From: Bdellovibrio sp.
GTDB lineage: Bacteria > Bdellovibrionota > Bdellovibrionia > Bdellovibrionales > Bdellovibrionaceae
NCBI GenBank assembly: GCA_019104905.1
Contig: JAHRXB010000039.1
Span: 1-20,607, forward strand
Length of the DNA stretch: 20,607 bases
Reading direction: 5' to 3'
Part shown: positions 13,994-20,607 of the stretch, one piece after another
How the letters are laid out: every line of letters begins with the position of its first letter
Numbering within the stretch: the stretch's first letter is position 1
Position numbers and translations under genes: made by a program
The notes under the pieces: model-generated
Told to the model about the DNA's origin: nothing
Databases searched by the model: none
Seen by the model: the letters and a program-made list of their open reading frames with translations, nothing else

Positions 13994-16710
13994 ACGGTGT
14001 AGCGTTGGATCATTTCCAGTAAAGCAGACTTTTTAATTGGTTTTGTGACATGTTCTGTGCAACCCGCATCTAAAGATTTTTGAACATCTTCGGACATGGC
14101 GTTGGCGCTGACGGCAATAATGGGTATCGGTTTGCGATTTTGTTCCCGCTCCCATTGGCGAATTTTTTGGGTGGCCACATATCCATCCATCACAGGCATT
14201 TGAATGTCCATGAGAACAAGATCGAACTGTTCATGGAGAACTCTGTCGACCGCTTCCTTCCCATTTTCAGCCTGAACCACGTCGAACGGGAGCTTCTTTA
14301 GGTAAGTGAGTAGAAGGAAACGATTGTCTTCGGTGTCATCGACAATCAAGATACGAGCATTTCGAGAAACCATGGTTTCACTGACGGGAGCGGATTCTTG
14401 AGGCTTTTCAGGGGCCTTGCTGACCTCGATAGAGGATTCAGTAGGCAAGTAGGGAACCGTAAAGAAGAAGGTGCTGCCAACCCCGTCCTTACTTTGGAAC
14501 CAGATCCGTCCCCCCATCAGCTCGACAAGATTTTTAGAGATCGTGAGGCCCAATCCGCTGCCACCGTATTTGCGGGTGATGGAGCTATCTGCCTGAACAA
14601 AGTTCTGAAAAAGAAGGTGTTGTTTGTCGTCAGGGATTCCTGTTCCGGTATCCTGAATGGCGTAGCGGATAAATTTCTTATCGGGATCATCGAACTCCAA
14701 GGCGACTGCGATTTCCCCTTTTTGAGTGAATTTAATAGCGTTGCCGATGAGGTTGAATAGAATCTGACGAAGCCGAGTGGGGTCGCCAATAATCAAGCGT
14801 GAAGGGGCTTGCTCAAGATTGATGCGAAGATGAAATTGAAGATTTTTTTCTGCGGCTTTTTGCTTCAGGATATCGCAGATATTTGTGGTTGTTGATTCCA
14901 GATCAAATGCAATTCTTTCCAGGCGAACTTCCCGCGCCTCGATTTTTGAAATGTCCAGAATGTCATTGATCAATGCCAAAAGATTTTCACCAGCATTGGC
15001 GCAGACTTTGACCAGTTGGGCTTGCTCTGGTTTCAGATCTGATTCTGCGAGGATATCGGTGATACCGATGATCGCATTGAGCGGGGTGCGGATTTCGTGA
15101 CTCATGCGCGCAAGGAATTCGGACTTTGCTTGAGAGGCTTTAACGGCCTGTTCCCGGGCTTCAATCAAGGCTTGTTCGGCGGTGATACGATCTGTGATAT
15201 CTGTGCAAACAAAAACAAAGGTTAAATCTCTACTGGCAGTTCTATTGGGAAGAGCCGCCCAGTTCATCAGAATGGGGACTCGACGTCCCTCATTATTCAT
15301 GATCTCCGCTTCAATGCTGTGCCGAGTTTGCAGAAGCCATGTGTAGTTTCCGAATTCCTCCTGAGCGTGAATTAAAGTCTTGAGATCAATCTGAGCAAGT
15401 TGCTGGAAGGAAAGGCCCAAAAGTTTAAGAGCCGCTTCGTTGGCCTGGGAGATCAAATATGAGCACTGCCGCCAATCTTCATGATGAGAAACCTTGACGA
15501 TAAAGAGGAAGGCTTTGATGGATTGAATCACGCTGTCCAGGAACTCTTTTGAAACCGTCGTGGTTTCAAGGCGATCCGCGAGCTGGTTGTATTTGCTCAC
15601 CAGAAGACCGATTTCGTCTTTGGAGCTATAGTTGATTTTTTGTGTAAGATTGCTGGTGCCAAGTTTTTCCAGGCGGTCGGTCAAAAGTTGAATCGGTTCA
15701 ACGACTTTTCCGGTAGCCGCAAATGTGGCGAAGAAGAATAAAATAAAGATTAAAACGGCAGCAGCACTAGAGGCGATTGCGATGCGATCTAAGACAGCGA
15801 ACGCCTCACTTTCGTCAATTTTGGTTTGGATGTACCACAGTTCTCCGTTGGGCAGATAGATTTTCCCGATGGATCGAATGACCTTTTGCCCGCGATAGTC
15901 CATGCCGAGTTCACGAACCTCACTAAGATTCTCAATTTTTTTTATGTCTTCATCACCGCGATTGGAAGAGAGAACTTCGGCATCTGGAGCGGACGTGCCG
16001 GACTGTTGCTTTTCGACACGAAAACGACCCGTGTTGCGTAAGCTCCAGTCTTCTCCATAAATCAGAGTTTCTCCCGTTTGTCCCATGCCGTGAGTGGCCC
16101 AGGCAAAGTTGTCGCTGGTAATGCGATCAATTTCTGAAATTGAAATCTTAAGAATGAGCACTCCCAGCACTCGATTTCCGCGATAAATAGGAGAGGCGAC
16201 ATAACCTGTAGCAGAATGGGGACTGATGGGGTCCTTGTCGAAATCCAAGAACAAGGTGGCACCCTCTTGGGCCTTGATTCCCCAAGTGAACAGATCGTGC
16301 AGCTTATTGCTGGAGGGCAGATCCTTTAAAATGGAACTTCCGTCTTCGATGTCCTTGCGAGTGGTGTAGACGACGACTCCCTTAGGGTTCAGCAGGGCCA
16401 TATCGTAGATATTAAAGTCCAGAACATAGTTATCTAACAGACGTCTAAATTCAGGGTGGGTGTCGAGCCGAGGCGTTGTCAGAAGATCATCCGTTTGTTC
16501 ATGTGTGGAGATCAGGTTGATGGCCGTCTGTAAGTCCCGAAAGTAGTTTTCGATGGCCGTTGTTTTGCTGATTCGAATCTGAGTCAAACGCTCATAAGTG
16601 CTATCAATAACGGTGGATTCAACAATCTTGAGGCCAATAAGAGCGACTACGAATGTCGCAAGAAAGACGGAGATAAGGTTGAATAAGAAAATTCTTAATC
16701 TTAAAGTCAT
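13990..16710 (-). CDS. Membrane hybrid histidine kinase (large periplasmic sensor-HAMP-PAS-HisKA-HATPase-REC)
   Basis: From ATG 16710 this is a 906-residue inner-membrane sensor kinase. TM1 lies at about 7-30; a periplasmic sensor of about 280 residues (32-308) has double-Cache-like features (ENYFRDLQTAINLIS, then a small-ligand half near 165-195 with YVASPIYRGNRVLGVLIL); TM2 lies at about 312-333; HAMP at 334-386; and a PAS domain at about 388-510. HisKA carries H538 (FLARMSHEIRTPLN). The HATPase has an N-box near 647-662, DTGTGI (687-692) and GSGLGL (717-722). The receiver (786-902) keeps D791/D792, D835 (LMDIQMP) and K890. All catalytic residues are intact. The ATG at 16710 is chosen over 16764 because TM1 follows at the usual distance. 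The ligand and phosphate acceptor are unknown. Confidence 0.94.
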   Translation of the reverse strand: MTLRLRIFLFNLISVFLATFVVALIGLKIVESTVIDSTYERLTQIRISKTTAIENYFRDLQTAINLISTHEQTDDLLTTPRLDTHPEFRRLLDNYVLDFNIYDMALLNPKGVVVYTTRKDIEDGSSILKDLPSSNKLHDLFTWGIKAQEGATLFLDFDKDPISPHSATGYVASPIYRGNRVLGVLILKISISEIDRITSDNFAWATHGMGQTGETLIYGEDWSLRNTGRFRVEKQQSGTSAPDAEVLSSNRGDEDIKKIENLSEVRELGMDYRGQKVIRSIGKIYLPNGELWYIQTKIDESEAFAVLDRIAIASSAAAVLIFILFFFATFAATGKVVEPIQLLTDRLEKLGTSNLTQKINYSSKDEIGLLVSKYNQLADRLETTTVSKEFLDSVIQSIKAFLFIVKVSHHEDWRQCSYLISQANEAALKLLGLSFQQLAQIDLKTLIHAQEEFGNYTWLLQTRHSIEAEIMNNEGRRVPILMNWAALPNRTASRDLTFVFVCTDITDRITAEQALIEAREQAVKASQAKSEFLARMSHEIRTPLNAIIGITDILAESDLKPEQAQLVKVCANAGENLLALINDILDISKIEAREVRLERIAFDLESTTTNICDILKQKAAEKNLQFHLRINLEQAPSRLIIGDPTRLRQILFNLIGNAIKFTQKGEIAVALEFDDPDKKFIRYAIQDTGTGIPDDKQHLLFQNFVQADSSITRKYGGSGLGLTISKNLVELMGGRIWFQSKDGVGSTFFFTVPYLPTESSIEVSKAPEKPQESAPVSETMVSRNARILIVDDTEDNRFLLLTYLKKLPFDVVQAENGKEAVDRVLHEQFDLVLMDIQMPVMDGYVATQKIRQWEREQNRKPIPIIAVSANAMSEDVQKSLDAGCTEHVTKPIKKSALLEMIQRYTV

Positions 16711-16727
16711 GTCCTCGAAAAGCCTGT

Positions 16728-16756
16728 GTAATAAAGTGATATCCCATAGACGACAA
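16728..16756 (-). promoter_or_regulatory. Weak candidate promoter of the PAS hybrid kinase gene
   Basis: On the minus strand, TTGTCG (complement of 16751-16756) and TATTAC (complement of 16728-16733) are 17 bases apart, each matching consensus at four of six positions. It would give a very short leader to the ATG at 16710. The 280-base region 16711-16990 otherwise holds no supported gene. It has an imperfect, bulged inverted repeat near 16825-16855 (GTGTC, ACTC, GAGT, GACAC). Confidence 0.3.
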
Positions 16757-16936
16757 GGGGGCAATGAGTACTTAAAAAAGCGTCACGAATCCGGTCTTTT
16801 TCGCGCTGGAGCTGGTTCTGGTCAGTGTCGAATGACTCGGTTGGCTGAGTGACACCCTTCTCATGTACGAAAGTGTGGTTATTTTTGAGCCTCCAAGAGG
16901 TCGACATCAGTATCGTGAAGGGCGAGGCTCTGGTTC

Positions 16937-16965
16937 TTGACAGTCCGTCGCCTCCCGCCTAAGTC
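16937..16965 (+). promoter_or_regulatory. Candidate promoter of the small secreted four-Cys protein
   Basis: TTGACA (16937-16942) is a perfect -35, followed after 17 bases by a poor -10, TAAGTC (16960-16965). The distance to the AGAGGAGG ribosome-binding site and ATG 16991 is suitable for a short leader. The strong -35 with a weak -10 would suit an activated promoter. Confidence 0.4.
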
Positions 16966-16990
16966 TGGAGGTCGAAAAGAGGAGGTCTTT

Positions 16991-17302
16991 ATGTTTCGTA
17001 GAGTTTTGGTTCTGGCCCTTTTTCTGATGGTGCAGTCCTTTTCGGCAGTCACATTTGCCGAGGAGATCTGTGATGAAAAAAATCAACAGACAGCCTTGGA
17101 GGCTGTGGTATCTCTTTTTGGTGACGTTAAAGGTCTTCAGTCTATTGATTATTATCCGATCGCTCAGGGCGGAACTATTCAGCTGAGCTTTTGTGATAAA
17201 AAAACCTATAAAATGCTGCAGGCCGTGTTTACACAGAAAGACTATTACTTGTTCTCCTGTCCTGTAAAAATGGGACTTATTCTAAACTGCCCTGCGAATT
17301 AA
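16991..17302 (+). CDS. Small secreted protein with four Cys, function unknown
   Basis: The 103-residue protein has a clean Sec signal peptide: RR at 3-4, hydrophobic 5-16 and a likely cleavage after AVTFA, leaving EEICDEKN as the mature start. The mature part, about 80 residues, has four Cys (27, 68, 90, 100), enough for two disulfides, and alternating beta-like stretches (SIDYYPIAQGGTIQLSF, DYYLFSCPVKMGLIL). The ATG at 16991 has AGAGGAGG five bases before. The frame is open to a TTG at 16937, but that TTG is part of the putative -35 box and would spoil the signal peptide. I recognise no family. It stands alone, flanked by a kinase and a lipoprotein gene. Confidence 0.8.
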   Translation: MFRRVLVLALFLMVQSFSAVTFAEEICDEKNQQTALEAVVSLFGDVKGLQSIDYYPIAQGGTIQLSFCDKKTYKMLQAVFTQKDYYLFSCPVKMGLILNCPAN

Positions 17303-17304
17303 TA

Positions 17305-17327
17305 ACGGGGTGAGCGTAAGTCCCTGT
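17305..17327 (+). terminator. Weak hairpin downstream of the small secreted protein gene
   Basis: ACGGGG (17305-17310) pairs with CCCTGT (17322-17327), including one G-T pair, just after the stop codon. It is followed by CCATTGTTTT, which is only partly T-rich. A terminator is plausible but weak. Confidence 0.3.
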
Positions 17328-17409
17328 CCATTGTTTTGACATCTATGAAGTCTTTGCAATGAGAGCTTGTATTTATCCTACCTCCCCGGATTTAGAGGGC
17401 AAAGTTTGC

Positions 17410-17415
17410 TATAAA
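17410..17415 (+). promoter_or_regulatory. Candidate -10 box of the 3D-domain lipoprotein gene
   Basis: TATAAA lies 28 bases before the GTG start, giving a leader of about 16 bases that begins at the GGAAGGAGGA ribosome-binding site. No good -35 is found at proper spacing (GGATTT, 16 bases). An upstream TTGACA at 17336-17341 has no matching -10. The 135-base gap 17303-17437 contains no gene. Confidence 0.3.
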
Positions 17416-17437
17416 GGGGGGGAAGGAGGAGTAAAAA

Positions 17438-18145
17438 GTGACTTGGTTTGCCCGCGCAATTCTTTTGCTTCCCTTCTTCCTTTCATCTTGTGCGGTATCT
17501 AAAGATGCTGAGGGGCTTTCTATGAGCCCCACCATATACTACAAGCCCACGATTCATCAGAAGCAGGCTCATTGTTCTGCAAATACATTGCGGGATCTTC
17601 TTTCACCGGAGGGGCACACCTTGGTGACCTTGTGTGAAAGTGACTATAAAAAATGTCTCATGCAGGGGTCCTGCTTTGTGGATGATGGAGAGAACATCAC
17701 TTCCTACAATTACCATTCAACAAAAGAGGGCCTGCCTCGATTCGTTGAGGTGGACCTGAATGTGTGCCCCTATGGATATGGGGTTCGCAATAGCTGCTTG
17801 GACCCCTATTTTTCAGCTGCCGCCGATTTGAAGTTTTATAAAGCGGGTGATGTCATTTTTATTCCTCGCCTTGTCGGGGCCGTGATGCCTAACGGAGAGG
17901 AGCATGATGGTTTTGTCATCATTCGAGACTCAGGGGGCGGAGTCGTAGGGGCTGATCGTTTTGATTTTTTCACTGGTTTTTATGATCATCTTTCGAAGCA
18001 AAACACCCTGGCTCGTTTGGGCTTTGGCGACCCTAAGAATCGTTTTGAATTCCGTCTGGCAACTGAGGAAGAAGCTCGGGCCGCACGGGAGCGCCGCAAT
18101 TATCCTGGCCTTAAAAAGTCGGTATTGGCTCACGGGGCCCTTTAG
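17438..18145 (+). CDS. Lipoprotein with 3D (Asp-Asp-Asp) double-psi-barrel domain
   Basis: The 235-residue protein begins with a lipoprotein signal (hydrophobic 7-14, lipobox LSSC, C18). The middle part (about 40-125) contains seven Cys. The C-terminal part fits the 3D domain of MltA-type lytic transglycosylases: AGDVIFIP at 136-143, HDGFVIIRDSGGGVVGADRFDFF at 156-178, with D157, D164 and D176 as the three signature aspartates. Proteins with this domain commonly act on peptidoglycan glycan strands in the periplasm; whether this one is catalytic is not known, since the larger MltA barrel is absent. The GTG start at 17438 has GGAGGA seven bases upstream. A basic, Arg-rich stretch (EEARAARERRN) lies near the C-terminus. 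It is probably outer-membrane-anchored. Confidence 0.85.
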   Translation: MTWFARAILLLPFFLSSCAVSKDAEGLSMSPTIYYKPTIHQKQAHCSANTLRDLLSPEGHTLVTLCESDYKKCLMQGSCFVDDGENITSYNYHSTKEGLPRFVEVDLNVCPYGYGVRNSCLDPYFSAAADLKFYKAGDVIFIPRLVGAVMPNGEEHDGFVIIRDSGGGVVGADRFDFFTGFYDHLSKQNTLARLGFGDPKNRFEFRLATEEEARAARERRNYPGLKKSVLAHGAL

Positions 18146-18238
18146 AGTTTTCATTCTACATAATTTTTTTGCGTTCTTTGAGTGGCTCTGTTAACTCTCG
18201 GGCGACGTAGAAATTCTATTTCGTGGCAGGGTAAAGTT

Positions 18239-19279
18239 ATGATGAAAAAATGGGTTCTTTTATTCTCACTTCTTTTTGTTTCTTCCCTCTCTTTGGCCGA
18301 GATTCGACATCTCCGTTTGGGGCCTGGGAAGGTGATTGCCTACGAAACTATTTTTCAAAAAATGGATGCTCCTACCTTGATCCTTCTTCCCGGTGTGAAC
18401 CGTTCTTTGAACTCCTCCGACCGTTCCGTGCGCATGTTAGCTGATTTGGGTTGGAATTTAGTTATGCCGTCTTTAAGTGCGCACCCCTTATCGATTCAGG
18501 GGCTGAAGAGTTCTGAAACGCCGTATTTTGTTTTGGATAACCGAACTCGTGCTAAAGAGTTTGCGAAGGACATTGAAGAGCTGGTCGCTTATTTGGGCGT
18601 TAAGAAAAGCATTCCAGTCACTTTGTCTTACAGTTCCTCAGTGGGTGCTTTTTTAGATCCCGAATTGTTTCCTCACGTCATTGAAACAGTTCCTTTGGGA
18701 ACGGCCACAGAGGCCAATCCGGAGGCTGCGAAAAATGCGGAGTTATGGGAGAACTGGTTGCGCCTCAATCCTTTTATGGCTCCGATTTGGATTCGTCAGT
18801 TCCGCGATCAGGCTTACACCACTCATTGGAGCAAAACGGTTGATGAGAATTTAAAGGCGGACCCCGAGTTTTACGGTGAGAATCCTCGCGTTTCCGATAT
18901 CAAGGCGGGGTATGTGACGATCGCCCGCGCGGTAGAGGATTTTGATCTGACACAATGGAAATTTGACTCGGAAAAACGCACTCGTGATTTTGTCTTTGCT
19001 GGCAAAGAAAATGAAGAGCGTTTGAAAAATCAAATTGAGGCCGTGAAAAGCTATTTGGCCAGCGGAAAGCCGGTTCGTGTTCTGGTCGTGGAAAATGCGG
19101 GGCATGTCTTGCCGTCGGATCAGCCGCGAATTTACGCAAGTGCCATCAGTTTGTTGGCGTCTCAACCTCGCCAAGGCTCTGTCCAGTTTGCAGTGGTTCG
19201 CTCAGCGGAAAGCATCGCGACCCTTCGTTGGCAGGGCCGCGCAGAACTTGAATCATGGCTTAAAGAGAACCAACGTTAA
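18239..19279 (+). CDS. Secreted alpha/beta-hydrolase fold protein
   Basis: The 346-residue protein has a signal peptide (MMKKWVLLF, hydrophobic to about 18, cleavage after SLA at 20). The alpha/beta-hydrolase core follows: TLILLPGVNRSLN at 46-58 (oxyanion strand and loop), LADLGWNLVMPSLSAHP at 67-83, the nucleophile-elbow region VTLSYSSSVGAFLD at 127-140, FVFAGKENEERL at 251-262 (acid loop), and VVENAGHVLPSDQP at 283-296 with catalytic H289. The usual G-x-S-x-G elbow is SYSSS, so the nucleophile is probably S132, with Ser in place of both flanking glycines. The ATG pair at 18239/18242 follows AGGG; the longer frame from 18182 would hide the signal peptide. Substrate is unknown; ester or peptide hydrolysis in the periplasm is possible. 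Its end overlaps the next, opposing gene by 20 bases. Confidence 0.83.
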   Translation: MMKKWVLLFSLLFVSSLSLAEIRHLRLGPGKVIAYETIFQKMDAPTLILLPGVNRSLNSSDRSVRMLADLGWNLVMPSLSAHPLSIQGLKSSETPYFVLDNRTRAKEFAKDIEELVAYLGVKKSIPVTLSYSSSVGAFLDPELFPHVIETVPLGTATEANPEAAKNAELWENWLRLNPFMAPIWIRQFRDQAYTTHWSKTVDENLKADPEFYGENPRVSDIKAGYVTIARAVEDFDLTQWKFDSEKRTRDFVFAGKENEERLKNQIEAVKSYLASGKPVRVLVVENAGHVLPSDQPRIYASAISLLASQPRQGSVQFAVVRSAESIATLRWQGRAELESWLKENQR

Positions 19280-19281
19280 GC
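19258..19281. repeat. Inverted repeat formed by the two overlapping stop codons
   Basis: GCTTAA (19258-19263) and TTAAGC (19276-19281) are perfect complements around a 12-base loop. One arm holds the minus-strand stop (TAA read from 19262) and the other the plus-strand stop. It is the only hairpin at this convergent junction and lacks a T-run. Confidence 0.4.
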
Positions 19282-20513
19282 ATGAAAGTCATGCCTCGGA
19301 GGGGCTTCTCCATGTCGGTGAGAATCTCGTTCCAGGTTGGATTGTCGTTCACCTTAAAAAGCTGTCTATAGAAGGCCTTGTGAATCGGGGCCTCATACGA
19401 GAAGTAGCTGGCCAGACCGTTGGTCAAAATATCGATCTTTCCCTTGGTCTTTTGTTCTTCGAACATTGAAAGATAATACGAATAGCTTGAACATCCATCA
19501 AAGAAGAAGATCTGGCGTTTACTTGCGTTGAACTCCAAGGGGCCGGCTTTTTCTTCCAAAGACCCGATATCAAGATTTCCGCCAAGACCTGAGTGACCTG
19601 CATAGATAATGACGTCGGCGTTCTTGACGGCGTTTTTAAAGAACTTTGCAAAGGTGACATTCTTGCTGGCTATGGCGGTTTCGGCAAGAAGACGAGTCAC
19701 GCGGATATGAACAACAGAACCATCACTCTTACGAACACTCTTATCGAATTGGTGAACCGGGCGATTGAGGTAGCGGGCGATGATGGTTTCTTCAAAACCC
19801 AGTCCTCTTAGCCAGTTGTTGATTTCGTCAAAGCTGAGACGACCATCATCCATTTTATCCCGAGCACTTTCAGAGAAGCCATTGATCGTCGTTATTTGAA
19901 AGAGCTCTCCGTTTCCGTTGTCCCCGCGAACTTCTTCGAGGGCGGAATCGGCATCCTCAATTTGTTTTTTCAACGGAGATATTGTGACAGTCACAGGTGA
20001 CGCCAAAGGAGACTCGCGAAGAAACTCACAACCTTTGCGGAAGGGGTCATAGAAATACCAGAAGTCACCATAACCCGAGTAGTGTTCATCGGTGCATTTC
20101 TCATCATAGAAGCTGTCGAGATCTGTCGGAAGAGTGATTTGCCAAGAGCCCTTTTTAAGAAGCTCTGTTGCGGCCTTTTTATTTAAAAGGAGAACTCCAG
20201 AGACCTTATAAGCAATGGTGCGAATGCCTGAAGACTTTCTGTTTTTTAAAATCTCATAACTTAACGGAAGCCGGGGGGCTCCAACTCCCAGGGTGCGATT
20301 GTTGACTCCAAAGGAAGAAACAATCGAGGGGGACTGTAGATATCCAAAGAGGTGTTGGGCGTGAGAGTCCGCCAAGGTTACGGGATCCAAAGAGTCACTG
20401 GTTTGAAATTCTGCTGAATAGGTGAAGCGCACTTCAAGAGAGCTTGGGGAGAGGACGGTCGCTTGTGCCGACAGGGCTCCGAAGAGCAGAAAAAAGGCGA
20501 GAGATTTCATCAT
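19260..20513 (-). CDS. Secreted protein with putative clan CD (caspase/C25-like) peptidase fold
   Basis: The 417-residue protein has a signal peptide (hydrophobic 4-15, cleavage after AQA at 18). A 170-residue N-terminal region of unknown fold includes KGSWQITLPTDLDSFYDEKC and an aromatic-rich stretch around 145-158. The C-terminal third shows a hydrophobic strand ending in a His motif, DVIIYAGHSGLGG (300-312, H307). Some 30 residues later a second strand ends in Cys, RQIFFFDGCSSYSYY (333-347, C341), followed by DILTNGLASYFSYEAPIHKAFYRQLF. Strand-His-Gly/Ser then strand-x-Cys is the order used by clan CD cysteine peptidases (caspases, gingipains, CHAT), so a periplasmic or secreted protease is inferred, not shown. 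AGGAGG precedes the ATG pair at 20513/20510; the second ATG has the more usual spacing. Confidence 0.78.
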   Translation of the reverse strand: MMKSLAFFLLFGALSAQATVLSPSSLEVRFTYSAEFQTSDSLDPVTLADSHAQHLFGYLQSPSIVSSFGVNNRTLGVGAPRLPLSYEILKNRKSSGIRTIAYKVSGVLLLNKKAATELLKKGSWQITLPTDLDSFYDEKCTDEHYSGYGDFWYFYDPFRKGCEFLRESPLASPVTVTISPLKKQIEDADSALEEVRGDNGNGELFQITTINGFSESARDKMDDGRLSFDEINNWLRGLGFEETIIARYLNRPVHQFDKSVRKSDGSVVHIRVTRLLAETAIASKNVTFAKFFKNAVKNADVIIYAGHSGLGGNLDIGSLEEKAGPLEFNASKRQIFFFDGCSSYSYYLSMFEEQKTKGKIDILTNGLASYFSYEAPIHKAFYRQLFKVNDNPTWNEILTDMEKPLRGMTFMLNVGSL

Positions 20514-20530
20514 AGGACCTCCTACTTTTG

Positions 20531-20569
20531 TTCAGAGGTCGTTCTAGGAGCCTCTGAAAGCCCTGTCAA
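20531..20569 (-). promoter_or_regulatory. Promoter of the putative peptidase gene with 8-base inverted repeat
   Basis: On the minus strand, TTGACA (complement of 20564-20569) and TAGAAC (complement of 20541-20546) are 17 bases apart. A perfect inverted repeat, TTCAGAGG (20531-20538) and CCTCTGAA (20551-20558), brackets the -10 with half-site centres 20 bases apart. A smaller repeat, CCCTG-TCAAT-CAGGG, overlies the -35. The geometry suggests a repressible promoter. Nothing else is seen from 20570 to the window end. Confidence 0.58.
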
Positions 20570-20607
20570 TCAGGGGCCTTCAGGGGGTGTCATTCTTTCA
20601 CTGGGTT

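Noticed and set aside
16707..16907. 66-residue minus-strand frame upstream of the PAS kinase
   Set aside because: No ribosome-binding site, no motif, and it would overlap the kinase start; probably chance.
16937..16990. N-terminal extension of the small secreted protein from TTG 16937
   Set aside because: The TTG is part of a TTGACA -35 candidate, and starting at 16991 gives a perfect ribosome-binding site and signal peptide.
18182..18238. Hydrolase start at 18182
   Set aside because: It would place a 19-residue basic stretch before an obvious signal peptide that begins at 18239.
1..20607. CRISPR array, transposase, integrase, prophage or tRNA gene
   Set aside because: No regularly spaced direct repeats, no mobile-element gene or terminal repeats, and no tRNA-like cloverleaf were noticed.

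Overview
The window looks like chromosome of a Gram-negative bacterium of the Bdellovibrio type. This placement is an inference from gene content and style: base composition near 50% GC, many small exported lipoproteins of no known family, two large orphan hybrid histidine kinases, a collagen-like Gly-rich lipoprotein, and very tight packing with overlapping 3' ends. No rRNA, tRNA, CRISPR array, insertion sequence, phage gene or integration site was seen.

Left part (1-5.4 kb). The window opens inside a CheB-like gene whose methylesterase domain has lost the catalytic Ser and His. It is followed 9 bases later by an aldehyde dehydrogenase-like gene with Gln in place of the usual catalytic Glu. 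A bidirectional terminator separates these from a minus-strand zinc-ribbon protein. A collagen-like lipoprotein (+) then converges on a membrane hybrid histidine kinase (-), overlapping it by 7 bases.

Minus-strand metabolic and envelope block (5.5-9.3 kb). In transcription order it holds an Eis-like GNAT acetyltransferase, a Cys-rich lipoprotein coupled to it by an ATGA overlap, then elbB and ddl (D-alanine--D-alanine ligase for peptidoglycan) behind a separate candidate promoter.

Plus-strand operon (9.4-14.0 kb). One good promoter with nested repeats precedes a [4Fe-4S] ferredoxin, nth (endonuclease III), a DoxX-like membrane protein and thiBPQ (thiamine ABC transporter). Gaps are 14 bases or less and several genes overlap. 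No TPP riboswitch was seen. The operon ends stop-on-stop against a second, PAS-containing hybrid kinase on the minus strand.

Right part (16.7-20.6 kb) is a run of exported proteins: a small four-Cys secreted protein, a 3D-domain (MltA-like barrel) lipoprotein, a secreted alpha/beta hydrolase, and a convergent secreted protein with a His/Cys pair suggestive of a clan CD (caspase/gingipain-like) peptidase. The last one and the catalytically degenerate CheB are the most interesting leads. No complete new multi-gene system can be demonstrated from the sequence alone.
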